54,799 bases of DNA from CAZDYI01 sp964509765 (GCA_964509765.1 CAZDYI010000136.1:1-54799), one strand, 5' to 3'. Shown: positions 17,257 to 25,748, numbered from the stretch's first letter. Notes: generated by a model not told the origin, from the sequence alone. A program made the numbers and translations.

Positions 17257-17955
17257 ATGCCCACAGTAATCGACATCCAGGCCCGCGAGGAGCGGTCCGT
17301 ATCGACCGCGGCCCGCAAGTGCCTGCGGAACACCTACCTGCTGCTCGGCATCTCCATGCTGCCGACGGTGCTCGGCGCCGCCGTCGGGGTGATGTTCCCG
17401 ATCACCTTGGCCCTCGGGGTCATCGGCCACATGCTGCTCTTCCTCGCGATCCTGATCGGGATGAACGTCCTGATCGTGAAGCACAAGGACAGCATCCTCG
17501 GGGTCAACCTGCTTCTGCTGTTCACCTTCTTCATGGGGTACTTCCTCGGGCCGATCCTCGCGGTCGCCCTGTCGTTCTCCAACGGGGTGGACATGATCGC
17601 CATCGCGTTCCTCGGGACCGCGGCGACGTTCTTCGTGCTTGCCGGCTACGCTACTGCGACCACGCGCAACTTCGCGACGCCCGGACTCTTCAAGACGATG
17701 ACGATCGGCATCCTCATGGCATTCGTCCTGGGGCTCGTGGCGGTCTCGTTCCAGATGCACGTCCTGAGCCTGGCGATCTCGGCGGTCTTCATCCCGATCT
17801 CGTCGATGTTCATCGTCATGACGCTCAACAACATCGTGCGCGGCGGGGAGACCAACTACGTCCTGGCGACCCTGACGGTCTACATCATGGTCTACAACAT
17901 CTTCTCGTCGCTCCTGCACCTGCTGCTGGCGTTCGCCGGCGGGGGACGCGAGTAG
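17257..17955 (+). CDS. yccA: Bax inhibitor-1/YccA family membrane protein
   Basis: A 232-residue inner-membrane protein of the BI-1 (TMBIM) family. In E. coli YccA is a substrate and modulator of the FtsH protease. About 35 soluble residues are followed by seven closely spaced hydrophobic segments (near 28-50, 54-72, 80-101, 106-130, 145-165, 168-190, 203-225). The loop VRGGETNYVLATLTVYIMVYNIFSSLL is the typical C-terminal region, including the conserved GGET / Y-x-x-x-x-x-L pattern. It has its own promoter and is followed by a strong terminator, so it is a single-gene unit. The symbol is by family resemblance. Confidence 0.88.
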   Translation: MPTVIDIQAREERSVSTAARKCLRNTYLLLGISMLPTVLGAAVGVMFPITLALGVIGHMLLFLAILIGMNVLIVKHKDSILGVNLLLLFTFFMGYFLGPILAVALSFSNGVDMIAIAFLGTAATFFVLAGYATATTRNFATPGLFKTMTIGILMAFVLGLVAVSFQMHVLSLAISAVFIPISSMFIVMTLNNIVRGGETNYVLATLTVYIMVYNIFSSLLHLLLAFAGGGRE

Positions 17956-17985
17956 AATAGGGCAGGCCCAAAAAAGGGCGCCCCT

Positions 17986-18006
17986 GCGGCGGAAGGCTTC
18001 CGCCGC
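17986..18006. repeat. GGCGGAAG/CTTCCGCC palindrome
   Basis: A near-perfect palindrome with 10-bp arms, GCGGCGGAAG and CTTCCGCCGC, separated by one base, between yccA and the main terminator. The same GGCGGAA core recurs in hairpins at 113-135 and 53343-53368. It may be a first, T-less terminator or a REP-like element. Confidence 0.45.
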
Positions 18007-18028
18007 CGAATTCAGACACAAGATTCAT

Positions 18029-18064
18029 GGCCTTCTCCGCTTGCGGGGGAGGCCACCTTTTTTT
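18029..18064 (+). terminator. intrinsic terminator after yccA
   Basis: A 10-bp stem (GGCCTTCTCC with GGGGGAGGCC, three G-U pairs) and a 6-nt loop is followed by ACC and seven Ts. It is the most classical rho-independent terminator in the window. A GATAAT lies right after it at 18069-18074, a possible -10 for the ligase gene. Confidence 0.85.
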
Positions 18065-18103
18065 CTGGGATAATTCCCCCTGCGAAACAGGCGGGGCGGA
18101 AGC

Positions 18104-19546
18104 ATGGGCAAGGAGGTCGGGACCGTCGGGTCCGAGGAGGAGTTCCACCGCAGGCTGGTCTCAGAGACCAAGAGGCTGCGCAAGTGGTCGCGCGAGGGTC
18201 GCTTCGCGAAGATGCGGCACCACATCGGCCAGGAGGTCGAGTTCTGCCTGACCGACCGCTCGTACCTGCCGTCGATGACCAACGCGCGTTTCCTTGAGCG
18301 CCTCGGCGACCCCAACCTGACCTCTGAGCTCGCCGCCTTCAACGTCGAGTTCAACCCGCCGAAGGTCGAGCTCGGCCCCGGCGCGATCACCGCGCTCCGC
18401 GACGGGTTCGAGGAGTTCATGCTGTCGGCCTTCAACGTCGCAGAGGAGCTTTACGTCCACCTAGTCATGGTCGGGATCCTGCCGACGATCTCGCCGGGCG
18501 ACCTCGGCGGCTCGATGGTAACCCGCCGCAAGCGCTACGCGGTGCTGATGCGCAGGTTCGAGAAGTGGCAGAAGGGCAGGTACTGCTCGATCTCGATCAA
18601 GGAGAACGACGGGCTCGAGCTCGGCCTGTCGACGATCCTGATGGAGGCGGTGACGACCTCGCAGCAGATCCATGTCCAGATCCCCGACCCCGGCTCCGGC
18701 GCGCACTACAACGCCGCGCAGATGCTCTCGGGGCCGATGGTCGCAGCCGGGTCCAACTCGCCGCTGTTCCTCGGGCGCAACCTGTGGGCCGAGACCCGGG
18801 TCCCGCTGTTCGAGCAGATACTCCGGCCGCGCTTCGACGCGCCCGGCGTCCTCGAGGCGCGCGAGAACGACTTCTTCGGCCGCAGGTACGTAGAGGAGAG
18901 CGTGGTCGAGCTTTTCGAGGACAACATGTCGTCGTTCGCCGTGGCGCTGTCGGAGCTCAGCAGCAAGCGCAAGTCGCTCCCGCACCTCGTGCTGCAGAAC
19001 GGGACGATCTGGCGGTGGAACAGGCCGGTGTTCGAGCTCGGCGACGACGGCGAGCCGACGCTCCGGATCGAGCACCGGGTGCTGCCGACGGGGACGACGA
19101 ACGTCGACATGTGCGCGAACGTCGCGCTGTTCGTCGGGGCGCTGCTCGGGCTCGCCGAGGACGTGATCGGCGAAGCCAAGGGCTCTGACCTGGAGAAGAG
19201 GCTGCCGGCCGAGCAGGTGCGCGACAACTTCTACGCCTGCGCCCGCGACGGGCTCGCGGCGGATGTGCGCTGGCTCGACGGCCGCGTCCTGCCCGTGCGC
19301 GAGCTGCTGCTTGAGGTGCTGATCCCGCTTGCGAGACAGAGGCTGTCGTCGATGGGCATGACCGAGGAGGAGGTCGGCTACCTCGGCCTGCTCGAGGAGC
19401 GCGTCGAGTCAGGTCGGACCGGGTCGCAGTGGCAGCGCGACTACCTCAAGAAGCACGGCGCGGGCTCGGCGAGGATACGCAACCTCACGGGAACGTACTG
19501 GCGCCACCAGATCCAGGGCAACCCGGTCCACAGGTGGACGGTCTGA
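18104..19546 (+). CDS. GCS2-family glutamate-cysteine ligase-like enzyme
   Basis: A 480-residue ATP-dependent carboxylate-amine ligase of the GCS2 family, which includes glutamate-cysteine ligases and homologues of unknown substrate. Glutamate-site motifs include IGQEVEFCLTD near 41-51 and AAFNVEFNPPKVELGP near 80-95; HVQIPDPGSGAHYNAAQ and GSNSPLFLGRNLWAET supply the central beta-sheet and ATP site. The ATG at 18104 is preceded by GGGCGGA. Its 3' end overlaps the next gene by 13 nt. No gshB is seen, so glutathione synthesis is not proven. The coupled amidohydrolase hints at a made-and-broken amide product. Confidence 0.85.
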   Translation: MGKEVGTVGSEEEFHRRLVSETKRLRKWSREGRFAKMRHHIGQEVEFCLTDRSYLPSMTNARFLERLGDPNLTSELAAFNVEFNPPKVELGPGAITALRDGFEEFMLSAFNVAEELYVHLVMVGILPTISPGDLGGSMVTRRKRYAVLMRRFEKWQKGRYCSISIKENDGLELGLSTILMEAVTTSQQIHVQIPDPGSGAHYNAAQMLSGPMVAAGSNSPLFLGRNLWAETRVPLFEQILRPRFDAPGVLEARENDFFGRRYVEESVVELFEDNMSSFAVALSELSSKRKSLPHLVLQNGTIWRWNRPVFELGDDGEPTLRIEHRVLPTGTTNVDMCANVALFVGALLGLAEDVIGEAKGSDLEKRLPAEQVRDNFYACARDGLAADVRWLDGRVLPVRELLLEVLIPLARQRLSSMGMTEEEVGYLGLLEERVESGRTGSQWQRDYLKKHGAGSARIRNLTGTYWRHQIQGNPVHRWTV

Positions 19547-20577
19547 GGCTGCGGCGGGCCGGAAGCCTGCCGGACGGCCTGCTGGACGCGGAGCCGGAGG
19601 AGCTCGAGGGCATCCTCGGCGGTCCGACGCTGTTCGACCTGCCCGGGCCCGAGGGCTCCGGCGGGCCCGTCTTCGTCTCGGCCCTCCTGCACGGCAACGA
19701 GACCAGCGGCTGGCTGGCGATGCGGGAGTTCCTCAGGGCCGTTGGCGGCGATCTCCCGGCGCCGCTGGCGCTGCTCGTCGGCAACCCGAAGGCGGCCACG
19801 CTGAACGCGCGCTTCGTCCCGGGCGAGCCGGACCACAACAGGATCTGGTCGGACAGGTCGGAGTCTGCGCTCGGCCGCGACCTGTGGGCGATGTGCCAGG
19901 AGCTCGGCGAGCGCGGGGTTAGCGTTTCCCTGGACATCCACAACAACACCGCGCCGAATCCCTGTCACGCGATCCACATGGTGCGCGAGTGCGACGTCGA
20001 CGCTCGGGACTGGGCGCTGGGGTTCGCAGGCCTTGCCGTGCGCACGACACTCTGCCAGTTCACCTGCATGGAGGCCTTCGCCGGGCTGTGCCCGACGGTG
20101 ACGCTCGAGTGCGGCGAGCCGGGCGAGCGTGAGGGGATCGACCTCGCGGTCGACTGCGTGACCAAGGCAATGTACTCAGGCATGCCGCCGAGGCGCGAGG
20201 GCGGCCGAGAGTTCGAGCTCGTCGCGCGGATACTTCCGAGGGACGGCGTGACCGTCGGCTTCGGCGACGAGGGCGCAGACCTTCGCCTGTCGGCCGACGC
20301 TCCGGAAAGGTGGAACTTCCGTCTCATGGAGCGCGGGACCGAGGTCGGGACGGTGAGGGAAGGCCTCGAAGACCCGCTCGTGTGCGTAAGCCCGGCGGGC
20401 CGCAGGCTCGGGGAGTTCCTTGCGGTCGAGGGCGGCAGGCTCGTCGCGGCGGCGGACCTCGTCCTTGCGATGCTCGTCGCAAGGCGCGAGACCGTCGAGG
20501 ACGACTGCCTGTGCTACGTGCTCGAGCCGGCCCTCGACTTGGCCTCGGCCCAGGCCTCGGCAAACCTGCTCAGGTGA
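19534..20577 (+). CDS. AstE/AspA-family zinc amidohydrolase (M14-like)
   Basis: A 347-residue protein of the succinylglutamate desuccinylase/aspartoacylase family, zinc hydrolases that cleave amide bonds of N-acyl amino acids. The zinc ligands are visible: ALLHGNETSGW (His, Glu) near 45-55 and DIHNNT (His) near 133-138. VGNPKAATLNAR and TLECGEPGE complete the substrate and general-base regions. The GTG start at 19534 lies inside the ligase gene (13-nt overlap), so the two are co-translated. The 3' end overlaps the convergent exonuclease gene by 64 nt. The substrate is unknown; a product of the GCS2-type enzyme is the obvious guess. Confidence 0.83.
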   Translation: MDGLRLRRAGSLPDGLLDAEPEELEGILGGPTLFDLPGPEGSGGPVFVSALLHGNETSGWLAMREFLRAVGGDLPAPLALLVGNPKAATLNARFVPGEPDHNRIWSDRSESALGRDLWAMCQELGERGVSVSLDIHNNTAPNPCHAIHMVRECDVDARDWALGFAGLAVRTTLCQFTCMEAFAGLCPTVTLECGEPGEREGIDLAVDCVTKAMYSGMPPRREGGREFELVARILPRDGVTVGFGDEGADLRLSADAPERWNFRLMERGTEVGTVREGLEDPLVCVSPAGRRLGEFLAVEGGRLVAAADLVLAMLVARRETVEDDCLCYVLEPALDLASAQASANLLR

Positions 20578-21317
20578 GGCGCGCCCGATGAGGCCAGCTC
20601 GGCCTCGACGAGGTTGATCTCCTCCTGGTAGCGGTCCGGCGGCAGGTGGCCTGCGACCAGCTGGAACCGGCACCAGACTAGGTAGGTGTTCAGCGCGTCG
20701 AGCTCGCAGTAGGCGCTGAGCTCCGAGTAGTTCTTCGCGCGGTACATCTCGAGCACCTGGCTGCCTGAGTAGCCCATCTTGCCGGGCAGCCCGCAGGAAA
20801 GCGCGATGTCCTCGAGCTTCGCCGCGGCGCGCAGGTTCCTGTGCGCGAGGATGTCCATCACGTCGTGGTGGGCGTCGTGGTACCTGCTTGCGTACTGCCG
20901 CCACTTGTCGCCGCCGGGCCCCTGCCAGTAGCCCGAGGCGACGATGCCGTGGCGCAGCGCGCGCATCGCGAGCACCGGCAGGTCGAAGCCCGAGCCGTTC
21001 CAGCTAACGAGCGTCGGCGAGTGCTTGTCGATGATGCCGAAGAACGACTCGACCGCGTCCCTCTCGTCGCTTTCCGGCGGCGACTTCGAGTCGATCACGA
21101 GCCTGTCGCGGTTGCGCATCACGATGCTCACCACCGCGACCTTGTGGAAGACCAGCGGCAGGAAGTCGCTCTTGCCGCCGCTTTTCTCGAGCGCGTCCTC
21201 GCGCGCAGCGTCGATCACCTCGTCGTCGCCGGCGTCGGGCACGCCGCGCGACAGCCGCAGCAGGTCCGCGTCCGGGACGGTCTCGATGTCAAACGACAGG
21301 ACGTTCATTGCCTTCAT
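20514..21317 (-). CDS. predicted PolB-like 3'-5' exonuclease
   Basis: A 267-residue DEDDy-type exonuclease resembling the proofreading domain of family-B polymerases (DNA_pol_B_exo2). Exo I is SFDIETVP near residues 8-15, exo II LVSWNGSGFDLPVLAMRA near 97-114 and exo III YCELDALNTYLVW near 206-218, so the four acidic residues and the tyrosine are present. The ATG at 21317 overlaps the cysM stop as ATGA, with GGAGGG upstream. The C-terminal 20 codons run antisense over the end of the M14 gene. Such stand-alone exonucleases are widespread; a role in DNA repair is likely but unproven. Confidence 0.85.
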   Translation of the reverse strand: MKAMNVLSFDIETVPDADLLRLSRGVPDAGDDEVIDAAREDALEKSGGKSDFLPLVFHKVAVVSIVMRNRDRLVIDSKSPPESDERDAVESFFGIIDKHSPTLVSWNGSGFDLPVLAMRALRHGIVASGYWQGPGGDKWRQYASRYHDAHHDVMDILAHRNLRAAAKLEDIALSCGLPGKMGYSGSQVLEMYRAKNYSELSAYCELDALNTYLVWCRFQLVAGHLPPDRYQEEINLVEAELASSGAPHLSRFAEAWAEAKSRAGSST

Positions 21318-22219
21318 TTTCCCTCCGGGCTGAACACGCCCGAGTTCAGGTAGCGGTCGCCGCGGTCGCAGGCGATCGAGACGATGACCGCCCCCTTCTC
21401 GCGGCGGTCGATCTCGAGCGCCGCCCACATCGCCCCGCCGGACGAAACCCCGCAGAAGATCCCCTCCTCGCGCGCGAGGCGGCGCATGGTGGTCTCGGCC
21501 TCATCCTGGCCGATGAGGATCGTCTCGTCGATCACCGAACCGTCCATGATCCGCGGGACGTACTCTTCGGGCCACTTGCGTATGCCCGGGATGCGCGCGC
21601 CCTCCTTGGGCTGGCAGCCGACTACGCGGACCCTGCCCGGCGCCTTCTCGCGGAAGTAGCGGCCGCAGCCGGTTATCGTCCCGGTCGTCCCCATGCTCGA
21701 GACGAAGTGGGTGATCCGCCCGTCCGTGCCCTCCCAGATCTCGGGGCCCGTCGTCCGCACGTGGCAGTCCGGGTTGTCTGGGTTGGCGAACTGGTCAAGC
21801 ACGCGGCCGTCGCCGTCGTCCATCATCCTCTGCGCGAGGTCGCGCGCGCCCTCCATGCCCTCCTCGGCGGAGACCAGCACGAGCTCGGCGCCGTATGCGC
21901 GCATCGCGGCCTTTCTCTCCTCGGTCTGGTTCTCGGGCATGATCAGCCGCATCCTGTAGCCCTTGGCCGCGGCGACCATCGCAAGGGCGATCCCGGTGTT
22001 GCCGCTCGTCCCCTCGATCAGGAGGTCGCCCTTCTTGATCTCGCCGCGCCGCTCGGCGCCCTCGATCATCGCAAGAGCAGGGCGGTCCTTGACCGATCCC
22101 GCGGGGTTGTCGCCCTCGAGCTTGGCGTAGACCTCGTTGTCGCCCGAGCCGAGCTTGCCGACGCGCACGAGCGGGGTGCCGCCGACCATAGCGCAGACGT
22201 CAGGCGCTGTCTTGCTCAT
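21314..22219 (-). CDS. cysM: cysteine synthase B
   Basis: PLP enzyme that makes cysteine from O-acetylserine and sulfide or thiosulfate. It is 301 residues. The PLP lysine is Lys44 in GSVKDRPA, the substrate loop TSGNTGI is at 71-77 and the phosphate loop is SSMGTTGTITG. CysM rather than CysK is suggested by the length and the REEGIFCGVSSGGA region. The ATG has no Shine-Dalgarno; TAGAAT sits 9 nt upstream. The exonuclease gene is coupled at its 3' end. Cysteine supply may matter for the nearby GCS2-type ligase. Confidence 0.92.
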   Translation of the reverse strand: MSKTAPDVCAMVGGTPLVRVGKLGSGDNEVYAKLEGDNPAGSVKDRPALAMIEGAERRGEIKKGDLLIEGTSGNTGIALAMVAAAKGYRMRLIMPENQTEERKAAMRAYGAELVLVSAEEGMEGARDLAQRMMDDGDGRVLDQFANPDNPDCHVRTTGPEIWEGTDGRITHFVSSMGTTGTITGCGRYFREKAPGRVRVVGCQPKEGARIPGIRKWPEEYVPRIMDGSVIDETILIGQDEAETTMRRLAREEGIFCGVSSGGAMWAALEIDRREKGAVIVSIACDRGDRYLNSGVFSPEGK

Positions 22220-22228
22220 GCCCGGATT

Positions 22229-22234
22229 ATTCTA
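22229..22234 (-). promoter_or_regulatory. -10 element of cysM, 9 nt from ATG
   Basis: Minus-strand TAGAAT, 9 nt (AATCCGGGC), then ATG. No Shine-Dalgarno is present. A weak TTCAGG lies 18 nt upstream as a possible -35. Confidence 0.6.
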
Positions 22235-22308
22235 GTCCCGCGGCCAGGCTCTCCTGAAGGACCGGCCGAATCGATGGCTTCAAAGCAAAAGGTGGTTAAA
22301 TCAGTCAC

Positions 22309-23127
22309 GTGAGGGCAACGCGAAGATTCCGCACTGCCAGAGCGGCCAGGCTCTGCCTACCGGTCCTTGCGGCGGCGTCCCTCGCGGGCTGCCCGGGCCT
22401 GAGCCCGTACGTCGACCTCACCGAGTCCGAGGCGCGGATGTTCGCGGCCGCGTTCAACGGCAACCACGCCGAGGTGCGGGCGATGGTCGAGTCCGGCGTC
22501 AATGTCAACGTCCAGGCGCGGGACGGAAACACGATCCTCCACCAGCTCGTCGAGTACTCGCCCGACCCGGGGATGGTAAGGCTCCTGCTCGACGCCGGCT
22601 CCGACGTGGGCATCCGCGACAAGATGGGCAGGACGCCCCTGCACTGGGCCGCGGACTCGGAGCAGGTAGAGGTCCACGAGCTGCTCGTCGACGCAGGCTC
22701 GGAGGTCGACGCCAGGGACGTGTTCGGCCAGACGCCGCTTCACTTCATGGCCGGCAGCAACCCGAACGTCGACGCACTGCGCTTCCTGGTCGGGCGCGGA
22801 GCGGCGGTCGACATCCCCAACCAGATCAACGCGACCCCGCTCCACCTCGCGGCAAACACGAACAAGAACCCCGACGTGGTCAGGTTCCTTGTAGGGGAGG
22901 GCGCGAGGCTTGAGGCGCGCGACGTCGAGCTGGACGGAACCCCGCTTCACTGGGCGGCCAACGCGAACGTCAACCCGGCGGTGGTCGGGGCGCTGCTCGA
23001 TGCCGGGGCCGACCCGTGCGCGCGGTCGAGCAGGTGGGGCCTGCCAATCGACGCGGCGGAGGGCAACCGCTTCATCCGCGACAGCGGCGAGGTGGCCAGG
23101 CTGAAGGCTGCGTCGCAGGGCTGCTGA
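22309..23127 (+). CDS. ankyrin-repeat lipoprotein
   Basis: A 272-residue envelope protein. Residues 1-28 form a lipoprotein signal (basic MRATRRFRTARAAR, hydrophobic core, lipobox LAGC with Cys28), so it should be lipid-anchored facing the periplasm or cell surface. From about residue 42 to 260 there are about six ankyrin repeats with GxTPLHWAA / LLDAGADV patterns. Codon use matches the high-GC background, unlike the large ankyrin gene at 25.7 kb. The start is GTG at 22309. It diverges from cysM. Ankyrin repeats mediate protein binding; the partner is unknown. Confidence 0.85.
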   Translation: MRATRRFRTARAARLCLPVLAAASLAGCPGLSPYVDLTESEARMFAAAFNGNHAEVRAMVESGVNVNVQARDGNTILHQLVEYSPDPGMVRLLLDAGSDVGIRDKMGRTPLHWAADSEQVEVHELLVDAGSEVDARDVFGQTPLHFMAGSNPNVDALRFLVGRGAAVDIPNQINATPLHLAANTNKNPDVVRFLVGEGARLEARDVELDGTPLHWAANANVNPAVVGALLDAGADPCARSSRWGLPIDAAEGNRFIRDSGEVARLKAASQGC

Positions 23128-23185
23128 CAAGCCGCGGACCGTGCTTGCTAGCCCAGCTGCGCCGAGCGGGGTTGGGTCGGAGCCT

Positions 23186-23222
23186 GCCGGGGTCGGTTGA
23201 TGGGGGTCGATCCGACCCCGGC
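23186..23222. terminator. bidirectional hairpin between convergent genes
   Basis: A perfect 11-bp inverted repeat, GCCGGGGTCGG / CCGACCCCGGC, with a 15-nt loop lies between the ankyrin lipoprotein (plus) and the peroxiredoxin (minus). The loop contains another GGGGTCG able to pair with the same right arm, so two structures compete. There is no T-run. Confidence 0.6.
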
Positions 23223-23235
23223 GGCACCTACTCGT

Positions 23236-23880
23236 CTACTGCTGCTTTCCAGGCTGCGGAACCACCCTGAGGTAGGGCTTGACCGCCTTCCAGCCGTCGG
23301 GGAACAGCTCCTTGGCCTTCTCGTCGTCTACGGCCGGGACGATGATGCAGTCGTCGCCGTCGCGCCAGTTGACGGGCGTAGCGACCTTGTGCTTGTCGGT
23401 CAGCTGCATGCTGTCGATCGCCCTGAGGATCTCGGTGAAGTCGCGGCCCGTGCTCGCCGGGTAGGTGAGCGTCAGCCGCACCTTCTTGTTCGGGTCGATC
23501 ACGAACACGGTGCGCACCGTCAGGGTGTTGTCCGCGTTCGGGTGGATCATCCCGTAGAGGTCGGAGACCTTGCGGTCCTCGTCGGAGACCATCGGGAAGT
23601 TGACCTTGTGGCCCTGGGTCTCGGCGATGTCTCCCTCCCAGGTCTTCTGGTCGGAAGTGTTGTCGACGGACAGGCCGAGGACCTTGACGCCGCGCCTGTC
23701 GAACTCGCCCTTGAGGCGCGAGACCTCGCCGAGCTCGGTTGTGCAAACCGGGGTGAAGGTCTTCGGGTGGGAGAACAGCACTCCCCACGAGTCGCCGAGC
23801 CACTCGTGGAACGAGATGCGGCCGCCGGTAGTCTCGGCCTCGAAGTCAGGGGCTGTGTCGTTTAGCTTGAGGTTGCTCAT
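23236..23880 (-). CDS. 1-Cys peroxiredoxin (Prx6-type)
   Basis: A 214-residue thiol peroxidase reducing hydrogen peroxide and organic peroxides. The active site is HPKTFTPVCTTELG with peroxidatic Cys46; the Pro and Thr of PxxxTxxC are present and a conserved Arg lies in TVRTVFVID. No resolving cysteine is seen. The long C-terminal extension, with VATPVNWRDGDDCIIVPAV, is the Prx6/1-Cys hallmark. The ATG has a good AAGGAG 8 nt upstream and a TATACT-like -10 further out, so it is a normally led single gene. Confidence 0.93.
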   Translation of the reverse strand: MSNLKLNDTAPDFEAETTGGRISFHEWLGDSWGVLFSHPKTFTPVCTTELGEVSRLKGEFDRRGVKVLGLSVDNTSDQKTWEGDIAETQGHKVNFPMVSDEDRKVSDLYGMIHPNADNTLTVRTVFVIDPNKKVRLTLTYPASTGRDFTEILRAIDSMQLTDKHKVATPVNWRDGDDCIIVPAVDDEKAKELFPDGWKAVKPYLRVVPQPGKQQ

Positions 23881-23976
23881 AGGGTTGGCTCCTTATATGC
23901 CAGTTCGGGAAATGAAGTATAACACAAATTCCCAATAAGCATAACCCTTCACCGCGGGTCCCGCCTGGCGCGAAAC

Positions 23977-23982
23977 TACAAT
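23977..23982 (+). promoter_or_regulatory. -10 element of the NodI-like gene, 12 nt from ATG
   Basis: TACAAT followed by 12 nt and ATG at 23995. No Shine-Dalgarno is in the gap. The predicted 5' UTR is only a few nucleotides. Confidence 0.5.
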
Positions 23983-23994
23983 AGCGGTTCCGAG

Positions 23995-24936
23995 ATGGCA
24001 GGCAAGTCTGATTGTAGCAACGGGGAGGGCGGACCCGCCCTCGAGACCGAGGGGCTGCGCAAGTCCTTCGGCGACCTCGTTGCGGTCGACGGGGTGAGCG
24101 TCCGGATCGGCCGCGGCGAGTGCGTCGGCCTGCTCGGGCCGAACGGGGCGGGCAAGAGCACGACCATGCGGATGTGCCTCGGGCTGAGCCCTGCGGACTC
24201 GGGCAGGATCACCCTGCTCGGGCTGCCCATGCCCGAGAGCCTGCTCGAGGCGAGGAGGAGGGTGGGCGTGGTCCCCCAGGACGACTGGCTGGACCCTGAC
24301 TTCAGCGTGGGGGAGAACCTGCTGGTCTACGCCAGCTACTACAGGATGCCGGCGGCCGAGGCGGAACGGCGGATACCCGAGCTGCTCGAGAGGGCAGGGC
24401 TGGCCGGAAGGGAGGGCGACAAGATCAAGGCGCTGTCCGGCGGCCTGCGCCGCAGGCTGTCGCTCGCCCGAGCGCTGGTCAACGACCCCGAGCTGGTGTT
24501 CCTCGACGAGCCGACCACGGGCCTCGACCCGCAGGCGCGGCACCTGTACTGGGAGAGGCTGCGGCTGCTCAAGGACCAGGGCAGGTCATTGTTTCTCACC
24601 ACCCACTTCATGGAGGAGGCCGAGCGGCTGTGCGACCGGCTGTACGTAATCGACCACGGCAAGGTCATCGCCGAGGGCAGCCCGAAAGGGCTGGTCTCAG
24701 AGCACATCGAAAGGGAGGTGGCCGAGATCCACGGCGAGGAGGCAGTCGCCTGGGCGAACGCCCAGCCGGGCAAGCAGAGGGTTGCCGTGCTCGGCAGGGT
24801 CGCCTACTGCTACGCGAACGACGTCTCGAGGCTCGCGTCTGCGGCGAGCAAGGCGCACACGCTGACGGTGACCAGCCGGCCGACCAACCTCGAGGACGTG
24901 TACCTCAGGCTCACGGGGCACTCGCTGCGGGAATGA
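23995..24936 (+). CDS. ABC exporter ATPase, NodI/DrrA-like
   Basis: A 313-residue nucleotide-binding subunit of an ABC-2 exporter. Walker A is GPNGAGKST near 48-56, the signature LSGGLRRRLSLARAL near 147-161 and Walker B LVFLDEPTTGLD near 168-179, with switch histidine in LTTHFMEEAERL. The C-terminal 80 residues form the NodI/DrrA-type extension ending in PTNLEDVYLRLTGHSL. It overlaps the permease start by 4 nt (ATGA), giving a complete two-gene transporter. The substrate cannot be read; relatives export lipo-oligosaccharides, lipids or drugs. Confidence 0.9.
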   Translation: MAGKSDCSNGEGGPALETEGLRKSFGDLVAVDGVSVRIGRGECVGLLGPNGAGKSTTMRMCLGLSPADSGRITLLGLPMPESLLEARRRVGVVPQDDWLDPDFSVGENLLVYASYYRMPAAEAERRIPELLERAGLAGREGDKIKALSGGLRRRLSLARALVNDPELVFLDEPTTGLDPQARHLYWERLRLLKDQGRSLFLTTHFMEEAERLCDRLYVIDHGKVIAEGSPKGLVSEHIEREVAEIHGEEAVAWANAQPGKQRVAVLGRVAYCYANDVSRLASAASKAHTLTVTSRPTNLEDVYLRLTGHSLRE

Positions 24937-25715
24937 ACGCAGGCAAGGTTTTTCCGGTCCCGTCCATGCGCCTGTTCATGGTCGTCAGGCGCAACTTCCT
25001 GGTCTGGCGCAAGCTGCTGCTGCCGTCGATCGCGGCGCTGCTGATCGACCCGGCGGTTGCACTGCTCGGGATCGGCCTCGGCATCGGCACCCTGGTCGGA
25101 AACGTCGGCGACATCCCGTACGCGGTGTTTGTCGCAAGCGGCATGGCGGCCTACAGCGTGACCATGACCGCGAGCTTCGAGGCGCTGTATTCGGCGTTCA
25201 CGAGGATGCACATCCAGCGGACCTGGGAGTCGATACTGCTCGCGCCGATAACGCTTGACGACGTCTTCCTCGGGGAGCTGATATGGGCGGCGCTGAAGGG
25301 ATGCATCAGCTCAGTGGCGATGATGATGGTTGTCATCGTGTTCGGGCTAGTTCCGCCGTACGCGATCGTGACGGTGCTGCCGTTCGTCCTTCTGGGCGCG
25401 CTGGCCATCGCGTCGATGGCGCTTTGCATGAACGCGCTTGGGCACAGCTACGACTTCTTCTCGTACTACTTCTCCCTGTTCCTGACGCCGATGATCATGC
25501 TGTCGGGGATATTCTTTCCGCGGGAGAACCTGCCAGCACCATTGTTCCACATCAGCGAGTGGCTGCCGATGACTCAGTTGCTGTATTTGGCGAGGCCGCT
25601 GGCGATGGGGGAGGCACCGGAAGTGGTGTTGTCGCCGATTGCTTACTTGGTAACGGTCACCGTGGTGTTTACTTTGGTTGCGTATAGGCTAACTCATCGA
25701 CGGTTGGTAATTTAG
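24933..25715 (+). CDS. ABC-2 exporter permease, NodJ/DrrB-like
   Basis: A 260-residue inner-membrane permease with about six helices (near 26-50, 57-78, 104-128, 135-158, 168-185, 226-250). The MIMLSGIFFPRENLPAP segment and the SEWLPMTQLLYLARPL stretch are typical of NodJ. The ATG overlaps the ATPase stop. Base composition drops from about 65% GC in most of the gene to near 50% or less over the last 100 nt, at the border of the low-GC ankyrin island. It works with the preceding ATPase. Confidence 0.88.
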   Translation: MNAGKVFPVPSMRLFMVVRRNFLVWRKLLLPSIAALLIDPAVALLGIGLGIGTLVGNVGDIPYAVFVASGMAAYSVTMTASFEALYSAFTRMHIQRTWESILLAPITLDDVFLGELIWAALKGCISSVAMMMVVIVFGLVPPYAIVTVLPFVLLGALAIASMALCMNALGHSYDFFSYYFSLFLTPMIMLSGIFFPRENLPAPLFHISEWLPMTQLLYLARPLAMGEAPEVVLSPIAYLVTVTVVFTLVAYRLTHRRLVI

Positions 25716-25731
25716 CTGCACATTCCTGTAT

Positions 25732-25737
25732 TACAAT
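25732..25737 (+). promoter_or_regulatory. -10 element of the large ankyrin gene, 11 nt from ATG
   Basis: TACAAT, 11 nt, ATG at 25749; no Shine-Dalgarno between. TTGGTA at 25704-25709 is too far (22 nt) to be a good -35. Confidence 0.45.
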
Positions 25738-25748
25738 TCACTCATAAG

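Noticed and set aside
17953..17958. TAGAAT after the yccA stop as a promoter of the GCS2-type ligase
   Set aside because: It lies upstream of a strong intrinsic terminator and 145 nt from the ligase ATG. The GATAAT after the terminator is a better candidate.
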